DNA of 64,000 nt from Streptomyces sp. TLI_171. Its GTDB lineage: Bacteria; Actinomycetota; Actinomycetes; Streptomycetales; Streptomycetaceae. The notes below the pieces were generated by a model. It did not search any database and was not told where the DNA came from. It worked only from the letters and a program-made list of their open reading frames with translations. The stretch is from NCBI RefSeq assembly GCF_003610255.1, contig NZ_RAPS01000003.1, positions 1 through 64,000 of the forward strand, in the 5' to 3' direction. The position numbers were made by a program, and so were the translations under genes. Positions 37,289 through 45,253 of the stretch are shown piece by piece (position 1 is the first letter of the stretch; each line of letters starts with the position of its first letter).

Positions 37289-37523
37289 CGCAGGCCTCCC
37301 TCAGAATCTGCGCCATCCGAGCCGGGATGCGCACCACGGCTTCGCCCTCCGGGACCCCGGGGGTATGGTCGGGCGCCCACGCGGTCCGGGAGATCGACTC
37401 CAGCAGGTCCGGGCCAGCCGCCCAGCCCTGGATGACGATCTCTCGGCTATCCCGGTCCACCCATGCGGTCGGCGAGCCTTCTTTGCCCGTCTCCGGGTCG
37501 ATCCCGATGAAATCTAGCTCCAT
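37263..37523 (-). CDS. Small acidic protein of the XRE-DUF6879 module
   Basis: 86 residues from ATG 37523, with GGAGGG 4 nt upstream. Strand-rich start (MELDFIGIDPETGKEGSPTA, then SREIVIQGW), ending in a helix with VRIPARMAQILREACDVA. It occupies the place where DUF397 proteins usually lie in such modules. Its overlap with the DUF6879 gene indicates coupling. Confidence 0.65.
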   Translation of the reverse strand: MELDFIGIDPETGKEGSPTAWVDRDSREIVIQGWAAGPDLLESISRTAWAPDHTPGVPEGEAVVRIPARMAQILREACDVAERAGL

Positions 37524-37574
37524 GACACCCTCCGTCACCAAACCGGTTGCGAGCACTTGCGGGCCACCGTCGCT

Positions 37575-38006
37575 TTAGGGATGACGAACCGTCAAGAGCG
37601 CACAGAAGCGCCGGAGTAGGTGCGCGCCGGGGCGGCGCGCGGACACGTCACCGGCCAGCGCCAACGCGAGCGACAGGGCCCCGACCACCTCGGTGACCAC
37701 CCCGCACGGCAGCCCACCCTCTGGCAGCAACGGCTCCAACGCCCGGTGCATCGGCAGCGTCCCGGGCACCTCCGACCGAGCCCGCGCCGCTGGCGATGTC
37801 ACCTCCAACAACTCCGCCAACTGTGCGGCCCGCTCCGGCTGCTGCTCGCGGGCTGCCACTTGCGAATGCCGGTGTCCCTCACCCCGGCTCCTGCCGCTGG
37901 CAACCGGCTCCGGCGCCCACTCCGCGTACGCCAACCTCCGCCTGGCGTGCCGCCGCCACCCGCGCATCACCGCCAGCCGCCACCGCCCACCGAGCCGGAT
38001 CCGCAC
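37575..38006 (-). pseudogene. Remnant of a second ImuA/RecA-like gene
   Basis: The open frame codes for 143 residues. Residues 79-125 (37632-37772) keep the ImuA signature: LEPLLPEGGLPCGVVTEVVG then LALALAGDVSA, parallel to LRRLLPAGGLRPG in the intact imuA'. The rest of the RecA fold is missing; the frame ends shortly after in unrelated sequence. I read it as a 3'-truncated gene. No LexA-type box is visible upstream. Confidence 0.55.
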
Positions 38007-38154
38007 CAGCGTCCACCGAGGCTGCGCCGGGCTGTACCCGCTTACTCACCAGGGCGGCTGTCACCGTTCTCCCGGCCGCCCGCAGGGAACGATCCCGCTC
38101 CGGTTCGGCCACCACCCCGCACGCCCCTGGCCGACGCTGCTACGGTCCCGCGCC

Positions 38155-38796
38155 ATGAGCTTCTTGAAGGATGCGACGTTCTGGACGGCTGTCGGCTCGC
38201 TCGCCGCCTTGGCAGCCGCTGGCCTCGCCTGGTGGGCAACGCGCAACGCCGCAGCTGCTGCCGCCGACTCGGCAGCCACCGCAGGCGAGGTGGCGCAGAT
38301 CGAACGCGACCGCTGGCACCGCGAGCTCACCCCGGAGCTGGACTTCCACCTGATCGCGTCCACGCACGAGTGGCGGCTGCACGTCGAGCTGACCGGCCCG
38401 GTGGGGCTGGACCAGCTCGACCGGATCACGCTGCACGTTCGCGACGAGGCCGGCGTCGACCACAACGGCGGCGTTGGCCTGACGACGGCGCAGCGCGAGG
38501 AGGAGCTGCCGCGGGTGATCTGGGGCCCGCTGCGGTTCCGGCCGGGCATCGACCGCGTCGCCGAGCCCGGCCGCGAAGCGGTGATCGAAGAGCTTGAGCG
38601 CGGCGACTACGCGCCGCGGCTGCTGGAGTTGAGCGCGGCGCCGAGCTGGTTCACCGAGAACGGCCAGAGCATCCAGTACTGGCGGGAGCGGTTCGCCGGG
38701 CAGAAGCTTCGCCTGAAGGCGGTGTGCGAGCGGGACGGCCACCGGCCGTGGATCGTGCTGGCGGAGGTCGGAATCCCGGACTACAGGAGCCAGTAG
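38155..38796 (+). CDS. Membrane-anchored hypothetical protein
   Basis: 213 residues. An N-terminal hydrophobic segment (WTAVGSLAALAAAGLAWWA, 10-28) is followed by an Ala-rich helix and a soluble beta-rich domain (residues 60-205) with ELDFHLIASTHEWRLHVELT. This looks like a small periplasm- or cytosol-facing beta domain on a single anchor. No family recognised. It converges with the recombinase. Confidence 0.6.
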   Translation: MSFLKDATFWTAVGSLAALAAAGLAWWATRNAAAAAADSAATAGEVAQIERDRWHRELTPELDFHLIASTHEWRLHVELTGPVGLDQLDRITLHVRDEAGVDHNGGVGLTTAQREEELPRVIWGPLRFRPGIDRVAEPGREAVIEELERGDYAPRLLELSAAPSWFTENGQSIQYWRERFAGQKLRLKAVCERDGHRPWIVLAEVGIPDYRSQ

Positions 38797-38910
38797 ACGC
38801 CGCTGCCCCCGTCCGGTCGGAGCCTGGCGGAGGCAGTTGGGCTTCTCAGTGCGGTCCCACCGTAGCGATCGGTGCGGACAGCGGCTTGGACCGGGAATCG
38901 GCGGCGCGAT

Positions 38911-40109
38911 CTACACCGCTTCGGCGCCGGGGACGATGAGGTTGTCCAGGGCCAGCTGGGCCCGGCTCGCGGTACCCTTCCCGGTCCGGCGCAGCCCGGC
39001 CTTGGCGTACTGCTCGACCATGCTGGTTGACGCCCAGTCCCCGCCGGTGATGACCTGGATTTCAAGGGGCTGTGGCCGGCCGCGCCGAGGTCGGCGGGCA
39101 CGCCCGCACGCAGGCCGTGGCTGGTGGCGTCCGGGGCGTCGAACCCTGGGGTGCGGGCGATCATCCGCTTCAGAATCCGGTTGATGGAGTGCCCGGTCAG
39201 CCCGATGCCTTCCTCGGAGACGGGCGTCAGTGCGCCGGCCCTGGTGACGCCGCGCAGCAGCGGCATCTCCGGCTCGGCCTGGCCGAACAGGGCGAGCATC
39301 GCCAGGTACCGCTCCGCGTAGTCGACCGCGGCCGGGTCGCGGACCGTGTACTCCTTACCCGTGGACCACTTGTCGTTCTTGCTGGTGCGCTTGCCCGCGA
39401 TCATCTGCTTGACCCGCCGGGTGCCTACCACGGCACCGGTCTCGTCCTTCACCTCGAGGTCCACCCACTCGAACGCGAGGGAGTCGATGCGGTGGTTGGA
39501 CTGCTCGGAGCGGCGGGCCCGGGTCCAGTACCCCAGGCGCAGGATCAGGTGGTCGCGCAGCCCATCCAGGGTGTCGTCGGGGGTGTGCTCGCCCAGGTGC
39601 GTGATGCGGGCTTGGTCCAGCGGTGGCGAGGACTTCACCGGCCGGCGGTCCGGCCCGGCGGCGAAGCGGCGGGACTGCTTGCGGATCAGCGCGGACGTGG
39701 CGTTCTTCGGCGGCCAGTTTTCGTGGCCAGCGCGGGCGTTGGCGTCCCGGATCGCGGCCATCGCCAGGCGCAGCGAAGACACCGCCGCTCCCGTGTTTTC
39801 CCGGCCGCCGTGCAGCCGCAGGTGGGAGATGTAGGCGGCCATCACCTTCTCGGCCGTCTTCGGGCCTGGGCGGTGCCGGGTCTCGGCGCACCACCGCACG
39901 AAGTACCGCCACTGCTCGGCGTAGGTCTTCGAGGTGCGCTCCGACCGGGCGTCGACCAGGTCCGCGGCGGCCTCCTCGGTGAGTTCCTCGGACAGGTCGC
40001 CGTCGTCCAGCAGTGCGAGCTGCCGGCCGGGTTCGGCGTCGAGCAGCTCGCCGTCCAGCACGTCCAGGTCGTCATTGTCGGCGGTCGCCCGCGCGGGCAG
40101 CACCTCCAC
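38911..40109 (-). pseudogene. Tyrosine recombinase/integrase with a C-terminal frameshift
   Basis: From GTG 40109 (uncertain start) the frame holds a SAM-like N-terminal domain (TYAEQWRYFVRWCAETRH). The catalytic domain follows, with the first Arg near LRLGYWTRARRSEQ and a Lys-rich beta turn, then SHGLRAG (the HxxR motif) and AGHSP. At a run of four C residues (forward strand G, 39066-39069) the frame is lost. One extra base would restore LEIQVITGGDW and the Tyr motif MVEQYAKAGL, ending at TAG 38911-38913. Either a one-base deletion inactivated it or this is a homopolymer sequencing error. With that base it would be a complete XerC/D-like enzyme. Confidence 0.75.
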
Positions 40110-40470
40110 GGCAGTCGCCAATCTCGGTCGCTCCAGTCGCTGTCCCCGCGCTGTCCTCCACGATCCCGGCCGCGGCCGCAGGTGCGCGCGAACGGGACCG
40201 GGCGGGTGAGGGAAGGTAACTCCCAGCCGGAGCCGCGTACGGCTCGGTGCGGGCCAGCGTGCGGCGCAGAAGCGCTTCCGCGGTGTACGGCCAGCCGTCC
40301 AGCGCAGCCACCGGCTCGCCCAGGCGCTCGAGTTGCCCACGGGTGTCGTCCACGATCATCCGCAGGATGCGGTGGGTACGGTCGAGGTCCGGCTCGGGGG
40401 TGGGGTGCGGGGAGTACCCGGTGCGCCCCGCATCGCGGTCCCGCTCCCAGCCGGATCCATGGTCGACCAT
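40072..40470 (-). CDS. Hypothetical protein before the recombinase
   Basis: 132 residues. A helical middle (RTHRILRMIVDDTRGQLERL) and a disordered Ala/Arg-rich end. No family recognised. Its end overlaps the presumed recombinase start by 38 bp, as in plasmid operons. It is in line with the four coupled genes upstream. Confidence 0.5.
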   Translation of the reverse strand: MVDHGSGWERDRDAGRTGYSPHPTPEPDLDRTHRILRMIVDDTRGQLERLGEPVAALDGWPYTAEALLRRTLARTEPYAAPAGSYLPSPARSRSRAPAAAAGIVEDSAGTATGATEIGDCRGGAARAGDRRQ

Positions 40471-40585
40471 CGGCCAGCCGCCGGGATCGACAGGTCCGTG
40501 TTCGACGGGCTGTGTTCGTACCCGGCCCCCGTCAGGACCCGGCCGGAGGCCGAGCTGCGCCCGTAGCGCGGCATCTGCGCGCCGC

Positions 40586-41008
40586 TCACAGCTGGTCCGC
40601 CCGCAGGGTGCGGCGGTAGCCGAGCAGGTCGGCCGGGCGGCCGGGGTGGTTCTCGGGCCAGGCGTCGAAGGTGACCTGCAGCAGGTCCCACGCCACCTGG
40701 GCGCGGGCCTCGACGAGGGCCCGCTCGTGCGGGGCGGCGTCGGCCGGGAGTTCGAAGTATGGGTCGAGCCACTGGCTGGTGTGGATTCGCATCCGGTCCA
40801 GGGCGTCCCGGCGCAGGCGCAGCGCTGCCAGGGCTTCGGTGATCTCGTCGGCGCCGCCCCTGGTCGGCTCCAGGTACATCTCCTCGGCCAGGGTAGGCGC
40901 GGGAGCCGGTTCGTCGTGCAGCGCCTCGAAGAAGCGGTGGGCGAGCTGGACCTGCTCCAGCGAGGGCACGAACTCGCGGTCGGGCTCCGGCCCGCGGGTG
41001 CCGCTCAC
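40586..41008 (-). CDS. Hypothetical helical protein
   Basis: 140 residues. The GTG at 41008 overlaps the upstream stop by 4 nt (GTGA). Mostly helical and acidic (SLEQVQLAHRFFEALHDEPA; ARAQVAWDLLQVTFDAWPEN). No family recognised. Fourth gene of the coupled leftward operon that begins at 42235. Confidence 0.62.
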   Translation of the reverse strand: MSGTRGPEPDREFVPSLEQVQLAHRFFEALHDEPAPAPTLAEEMYLEPTRGGADEITEALAALRLRRDALDRMRIHTSQWLDPYFELPADAAPHERALVEARAQVAWDLLQVTFDAWPENHPGRPADLLGYRRTLRADQL

Positions 41009-41436
41009 CGCCGAACCCACTTGGTGGCGTCGGCCTGGGCGTCGAGGTCGGCCACGACGACGGCGTTGCGCTCGGGCGGGTGGGGCAGGTAGTGCCAGCG
41101 CTCCGCGTTCCAGCCGGGCTGGTCGACCCAGGGCGCGACGAGGTCCATCAGCAGGTTCCAGCGCTCGACCAGGCGCCCCAGCACCCGTTGGTGGCCGTCG
41201 GCCGGGTTGGCCTCGGCGGCCCGGGACAGCGAGGACAGGGCCAGGCGGGCCTGCTGGACGGCGACGTGGCGCAGGGCGAGCGTGACACGGTAGGTGTCGC
41301 TGCCGCGTTCGGCCGGGCCGCTCACCCGGTCGAGGCGCTCCTCGAGGAACGCCTCGACGGCGTGGACGTCGGCCGGGGTGAGGTCGGCGACCTCGCGCAG
41401 CCGAGTCGTGGGCGGCGGCGCCTGATGTGTGGTCAT
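41005..41436 (-). CDS. Hypothetical helical protein
   Basis: 143 residues from ATG 41436. It has a DLTPADVHAVEAFLEERLDR helix, a long helix with RHVAVQQARLALSSLSRAAE, and ends in DADAT-like acidic/aromatic residues near KWVRR. No family recognised. Third gene of the coupled operon; its start region resembles that of the Cys-rich gene upstream (both begin MTT, then Gln-Ala-Pro). Confidence 0.62.
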   Translation of the reverse strand: MTTHQAPPPTTRLREVADLTPADVHAVEAFLEERLDRVSGPAERGSDTYRVTLALRHVAVQQARLALSSLSRAAEANPADGHQRVLGRLVERWNLLMDLVAPWVDQPGWNAERWHYLPHPPERNAVVVADLDAQADATKWVRR

Positions 41437-41498
41437 GAGGGTTGCTGCTCCGGTCGGTTCGCGGTGGGCGGTGCGGAGGCCAAAGGGTCGGGTGGGAT

Positions 41499-41708
41499 TC
41501 AGTGGCTGGTGCAGAAGCAGAAGCAGCCCTGGCAGAAGTGGCAGGCCGGTGCGCCGTAGCAGCGTCGGCACCTGGTGGTCTGCGAGCAGTTGATCGGCAC
41601 CGTGTGGTGTTCGACGGAGCTCGCGTTCGCCGGGTCGTAGCTGCTGCGGCAGCTTCCGCACTCCACCCGGGTCGGCTGCTCGATGTCGGGGGCCTGGTCG
41701 GTGGTCAT
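41499..41708 (-). CDS. Cys-rich, probably zinc-binding small protein
   Basis: 69 residues. Nine Cys residues, in CGSCRSSYDP, then CSQTTRCRRCYGAPACHFCQ and a CFC near the end, suggest two zinc ribbons. ATG 41708 overlaps the upstream stop by 4 nt (ATGA). The role is unknown; a nucleic-acid-binding accessory protein is plausible. Confidence 0.6.
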   Translation of the reverse strand: MTTDQAPDIEQPTRVECGSCRSSYDPANASSVEHHTVPINCSQTTRCRRCYGAPACHFCQGCFCFCTSH

Positions 41709-42235
41709 GGCGAAGGGTGCTCCGGTCGGTTGACGGTGGGCAGGGCGGGGGCGGAGCGGCGTCGCAGGAGGCGGGCGGGGTTGGCGGCGCGCAACCAGCG
41801 GCCGGCGCTCTCCCCGACGCGGACGAGGCGTCCGCGGCGTACGACCTGGTGGAACTCCTCGATCCACCGGTAGAGCCGAGCCTCGGTCGGCGCGGTGGTG
41901 CCGTTCTTCCGGCGGGCGGCGTCCAGCTCGTCGAGGTCGGCCCGGCTGAAAGCGGAGTCGCGGAAGTTGATGACGTGGAAGGTGAGGGTCCGGGCGGCAG
42001 TGCGAGTGCGCTCGTCGGTGCAGCGTCGAGCGAGCTTGAGGTGTGCCTGGCGGAGCGTCATCTCGTTCTCGGCGGTGGGATCGTAGAAGTAGGCGAGGAC
42101 GGCGTCCTCGAGGTCGTCGCAGCGCGCCTGGATGTCCTCGCGGCCTCCGGCGCGGACCTGGACGAGCGGTGCGATGGCGGCGCGGGCGGCATTGGCGCTG
42201 CCGAATGCCGGGCCGGCGAGCGTGATCGGTTCCAT
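41705..42235 (-). CDS. Hypothetical protein, first gene of a coupled operon
   Basis: 176 residues from ATG 42235, with a GGGGAGGGG stretch upstream. It is helical (ARCDDLEDAVLAYFYDPTAE; LRQAHLKLARRCTDERTRTA) with an Arg-rich C-terminus (GRLVRVGESAGRWLRAANPA). No family recognised. The strong palindrome at 42293-42326 lies 58 bp upstream and probably controls the operon. Confidence 0.6.
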   Translation of the reverse strand: MEPITLAGPAFGSANAARAAIAPLVQVRAGGREDIQARCDDLEDAVLAYFYDPTAENEMTLRQAHLKLARRCTDERTRTAARTLTFHVINFRDSAFSRADLDELDAARRKNGTTAPTEARLYRWIEEFHQVVRRGRLVRVGESAGRWLRAANPARLLRRRSAPALPTVNRPEHPSP

Positions 42236-42292
42236 CGGGGTTCCCCTCCCCTTGCCGGCCGCGTGCGGGCCGATCCAGAGGAGCCTATCGGA

Positions 42293-42326
42293 GTTGTGTC
42301 CTCTAAATACTGTTAGAGGACACAAC
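42293..42326. promoter_or_regulatory. Operator-like 14-bp inverted repeat
   Basis: GTTGTGTCCTCTAA pairs perfectly with TTAGAGGACACAAC around the 6-nt spacer ATACTG. It is AT-richer than its surroundings and lies upstream of the coupled operon starting at 42235, also facing the end of the gene at 42370. The form fits a dimeric repressor site of the GntR or TetR kind; the repressor is not identified. Confidence 0.7.
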
Positions 42327-42369
42327 CCGCACCAACAGGCGACGCCCGGTCAGGTGCGGTCCGATTCGG

Positions 42370-42831
42370 TCACCTGTCGACGCCACCCCGGAAGCCGAAC
42401 TGCTGGCATGTCCCCTCCCACCAACCGCTCCGCATCTCCAGCACGTGCTCCACCGCCCGGTTCACCTCGGCCTGACTCTGCTCCTGCAGCCAGCGCGTCA
42501 GTTCATCGCGATCCTGCGGTGCGCCGCGTGCTTCCCATCCCCTGTGAATCGCCGCGTGGCGCTCGGGCCGGGCCTGCGCCACCTCGCCCAGGGATCGGAC
42601 CACCGGCAGCGGGAAGTCTTCCGCCGGCAGCATCCGAGATCGGGCGGCCAGCTCCGGCATCCCGCTGGCGGTCACCGTCTGGACGATGACCGCGATCGCC
42701 GCCAGCTGCTCCAGGTGGAAGTCCGCACGCCGTTCGCGGATCAAAGCTCTGCTCGAGAAGACCAGGGTCCACATCGCCACCAGCACGGCAGCCACGGTGG
42801 CCCAGATACTGAGGCGCATCTCCCATCCCAT
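42370..42831 (-). CDS. Single-pass membrane protein
   Basis: 153 residues from ATG 42831. A short N-terminus leads into a transmembrane helix (ATVAAVLVAMWTLVFSS, about 12-28), a basic RERRADFH turn and a helical cytoplasmic domain rich in Glu and Arg. No family recognised. It ends 44 bp before the operator palindrome. Confidence 0.58.
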   Translation of the reverse strand: MGWEMRLSIWATVAAVLVAMWTLVFSSRALIRERRADFHLEQLAAIAVIVQTVTASGMPELAARSRMLPAEDFPLPVVRSLGEVAQARPERHAAIHRGWEARGAPQDRDELTRWLQEQSQAEVNRAVEHVLEMRSGWWEGTCQQFGFRGGVDR

Positions 42832-42983
42832 GAGACCATCCCAGCACCCCGGCTGACGATCCATCCGTAGGCGCACCGCGCCTACCCCACGGTGGTCTGG
42901 CCAGACCACCGTGCTACTCCCGGGCAGACCGGGACTGTCTCCAGGGGTCGGAGGGGGCCGAAATGTCTAACAAGGCTTTACCG

Positions 42984-43013
42984 TTGTCTTTTATAACCAT
43001 GGACCGCTACGGT
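42984..43013 (+). promoter_or_regulatory. Promoter for a leaderless transcript
   Basis: TTGTCT (42984-42989), an 18-bp spacer and TACGGT (43008-43013) end 6 nt before the ATG at 43020. The spacing matches leaderless promoters of actinomycetes. Confidence 0.45.
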
Positions 43014-43019
43014 TTGGTC

Positions 43020-43481
43020 ATGGAGATCACCCTCACCGTCCGCGACCCCGACCCCGCCTTCCAGGCCAAGCTCCTCGCCCTGCTCGCCGAACACGCCCCC
43101 GCCGTCACCCTGGTCCCCGATGATCGTTGGACGACGGAGCGAGCCCGCGCCTACTACGACCGCCTCCCACCCCGCGCCGCGCAGATCTTGCTCGCCCTCG
43201 TCCGCAACGGCGGCCACATCCCGGCCGACGACGTCCGGGTCGCCGGCGGCTCCCTGCGCGGGGCCACCGGCGCGTTCAGCCGCATTCTGCGCGAAGGCGC
43301 CCACGCCAACCCGCCCCGCTGGCCGGCCGCCCTGCCCAACCCCGTCCACCCCATCCATGTCGGCGGCTCGCTGGTCCGCTTCGACCTCGGCACTGCCGGG
43401 CCGAACGACTGCTTTCCCGTGTTCAAGGAAGCCCTGGCCAAGGTGGCCCGCAACGACGGGTCCAACCCCACAAGCCTCTGA
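43020..43481 (+). CDS. Hypothetical protein
   Basis: 153 residues from ATG 43020, or 172 from ATG 42963, which has GGAGG upstream. An N-terminal beta strand (MEITLTVRDPDPAFQAKLLA) is followed by a helical winged-helix-like region (RAAQILLALVRNGGHIPADD, then GSLRGATGAFSRILREGA). This suggests a small DNA-binding protein, which is my inference from the pattern. No family recognised. Confidence 0.58.
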   Translation: MEITLTVRDPDPAFQAKLLALLAEHAPAVTLVPDDRWTTERARAYYDRLPPRAAQILLALVRNGGHIPADDVRVAGGSLRGATGAFSRILREGAHANPPRWPAALPNPVHPIHVGGSLVRFDLGTAGPNDCFPVFKEALAKVARNDGSNPTSL

Positions 43482-43831
43482 CCGCCCGGGCGGTGCCCCA
43501 GAGCCGTACGCTTGTGTTTCTCCAGCGTCGGTACCCCGACGTTCCGGTTGATGAACAGGCCCTCGTTCTCCGGGTAGCTGGATTCTGCGGCCACCGCAGC
43601 CTCGGTGAGTCGTTCCTGGAGCTGAGTGCGGAAGGCCGCCGCGTGCACTCGGCGATGATGCAGCTGTACCGAGAGGCCGCAGCCGAACGCGTCTTCGGGA
43701 TTCTCAGCAATCAGAAGCGTCTCGAACAACAGCGGCAGACGCTCGGCCGAGTCAAGGCAGGCGCACGTCAGCACGGTCCAGTCGTGCCGTGCCAGCTCCG
43801 CGCGCACCAGTTCGCTGACACCCATCCCCAT
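43154..43831 (-). CDS. Hypothetical protein, probably with a lost 3' end
   Basis: 225 residues from ATG 43831, with AAAGGA 4 nt upstream. The first 110 residues look genuine: VSELVRAELARHDWTVLTCA, then ALFEN-like helical segments with EDAFGCGLSVQLHHRRVHAA, and codon bias is normal. After about residue 115 the frame runs 328 bp antisense through the convergent gene and loses protein character. I read it as a gene whose natural end was replaced. Confidence 0.4.
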   Translation of the reverse strand: MGMGVSELVRAELARHDWTVLTCACLDSAERLPLLFETLLIAENPEDAFGCGLSVQLHHRRVHAAAFRTQLQERLTEAAVAAESSYPENEGLFINRNVGVPTLEKHKRTALGHRPGGQRLVGLDPSLRATLARASLNTGKQSFGPAVPRSKRTSEPPTWMGWTGLGRAAGQRGGLAWAPSRRMRLNAPVAPRREPPATRTSSAGMWPPLRTRASKICAARGGRRS

Positions 43832-43936
43832 CCCGTCCTTTGACCAGCCTTCGAGCACCTCGCACAGCCATGGCCCAGCACTGGTCAACGTTCTCGGCCG
43901 AGGCGGACCGGTTCCGGATACCCGGGCAGAACCAGA

Positions 43937-44035
43937 ATGATCAACAAGCGCTGGCACGCCCGGGACTTCAAGCGGGAGCGCCTGGTCGATCTGCGGCGCG
44001 CCGATCCAGCCGAGGATGCGTTAAATCCGGCCTGA
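43937..44035 (+). CDS. Possible 32-residue small protein before parA
   Basis: ATG 43937 to TGA 44035. Basic: NKRWHARDFKRERLVDLRRA followed by an acidic end. There is no clear ribosome binding site, and it ends 18 bp before parA. It could be a leader peptide or chance. Confidence 0.25.
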   Translation: MINKRWHARDFKRERLVDLRRADPAEDALNPA

Positions 44036-44041
44036 CGCCAC

Positions 44042-44047
44042 TAAGGT
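44042..44047 (+). promoter_or_regulatory. -10 element of a leaderless parA transcript
   Basis: TAAGGT lies 6 nt before the parA ATG and there is no Shine-Dalgarno sequence. A -35 element is not clear. Confidence 0.45.
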
Positions 44048-44053
44048 GACGTC

Positions 44054-45253
44054 ATGGCATCTCCATACTCCGATGGGGAGCGGGAAAAGGTTGCGTCGAA
44101 GCTTCCGCCGACTCTCCGCCAAGCGCTGAAGACCCGGGCTGCGCAGCTCGGCATCGACATGCAGGTTGCGGTGACTGAGGGGGTCGAGCAGTGGCTGGCC
44201 CGTGAGGCCGGCCAGGAAGCGGTGGTCGACACCGCGGGTTCGGACAGCTTCAACACCTGGTTGCCCGCCGGCTTGTACGACACGTTCAAGGCCGAGTGCA
44301 CCGAGCGGGACATCTCATTCGCGCAGGGCATGGCCCAGGCTGTCCGGACGTGGGTGGATTCCCACCCGGCACCGCTCTCGGACCTGACGATCCCTCGGCA
44401 GACTCGGCGCTTCATCGTCTGCAACCAGAAGGGCGGCGTCGGCAAGACTACGGTGGCTGCCGGGCTCGCGCAGACGATAGCGCTGGGCCTGCCCGCGACG
44501 ACGGGCGCATCCAAGCTTCCGGCTCTTCCCGGCCTTCGCACGCTGCTGGTGGACTACGACCCGCAGGGGCACCTCACCGAGCAGTTGGGCTGCAAGCAGA
44601 TCGCGCCGGGCACCGAGAGCCTGGTGACGCACATGGTCGAACGCGAGCGCGTGGTCGGCGCGTTGATGGACCACGTCGTGCCCATCGCCCCTGACTTCTT
44701 CGACGACCGCCTGTTCCTGCTGCCGTCCTCGTTCGAGGCGTTCCTGCTCGACTCGAAGCTCGGCGGCGTCCGCGGCCCGCGCGAAGCTCTGCTGCAACGG
44801 GCGCTGGCCCCGCTCGAGGAGCACTTCGACGTCATCGTCATCGACGCCCCGCCGAACCTCGGCCTGGCGATGGACGCCGGCATCTACTACGCGCACCGCC
44901 GCAAGAACGAGCCGGCGGGCAACTCCGGCGTCGTCATCCCCGTCGAGGCCGAAGACTCCTCCGCCCACGCATACATGATGCTCGAGGGCCAGATCAACAC
45001 GGTCTCCCTCGACTACGAGGTCGACATCAACCGTCTGGGCCTGGTCGTCAACAAGTACGACGTCCGCAAGGGCTACGTCGTGGCAAAGGCCCTGGAGGAG
45101 TGGCAGGGCCTTCAGGACCCGCCCGTGCTGAGCATCCTGCCCGACCTGAAGGAACAGCGGGAGGCGGTGCACGTGAAGCAGCCGCTGCTGCAGTACGCAC
45201 CGGCCTCGACCCAGGCGCAGCGCATGCGCGAGATCCGTAGGAGGCTCGGATGA
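44054..45253 (+). CDS. parA: ParA partition ATPase
   Basis: 399 residues. Drives segregation of the replicon together with ParB. The deviant Walker A is QKGGVGKTT (125-133), Walker A' is LLVDYDPQGHLTEQLG and Walker B FDVIVIDAPPNLG. A 115-residue N-terminal extension with two helical, possibly ribbon-helix-helix-like repeats (LPPTLRQALKTRAAQLGIDM; LPAGLYDTFKAECTERDISF) probably binds DNA for autoregulation. The C-terminus keeps the QAQRMREI helix. The stop overlaps the parB start (ATGA). Confidence 0.93.
   Translation: MASPYSDGEREKVASKLPPTLRQALKTRAAQLGIDMQVAVTEGVEQWLAREAGQEAVVDTAGSDSFNTWLPAGLYDTFKAECTERDISFAQGMAQAVRTWVDSHPAPLSDLTIPRQTRRFIVCNQKGGVGKTTVAAGLAQTIALGLPATTGASKLPALPGLRTLLVDYDPQGHLTEQLGCKQIAPGTESLVTHMVERERVVGALMDHVVPIAPDFFDDRLFLLPSSFEAFLLDSKLGGVRGPREALLQRALAPLEEHFDVIVIDAPPNLGLAMDAGIYYAHRRKNEPAGNSGVVIPVEAEDSSAHAYMMLEGQINTVSLDYEVDINRLGLVVNKYDVRKGYVVAKALEEWQGLQDPPVLSILPDLKEQREAVHVKQPLLQYAPASTQAQRMREIRRRLG

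Noticed and set aside
43937-44035. 32-codon frame before parA as a leader peptide
   Set aside because: Kept only as a low-confidence feature: no ribosome binding site and no sign of conservation.
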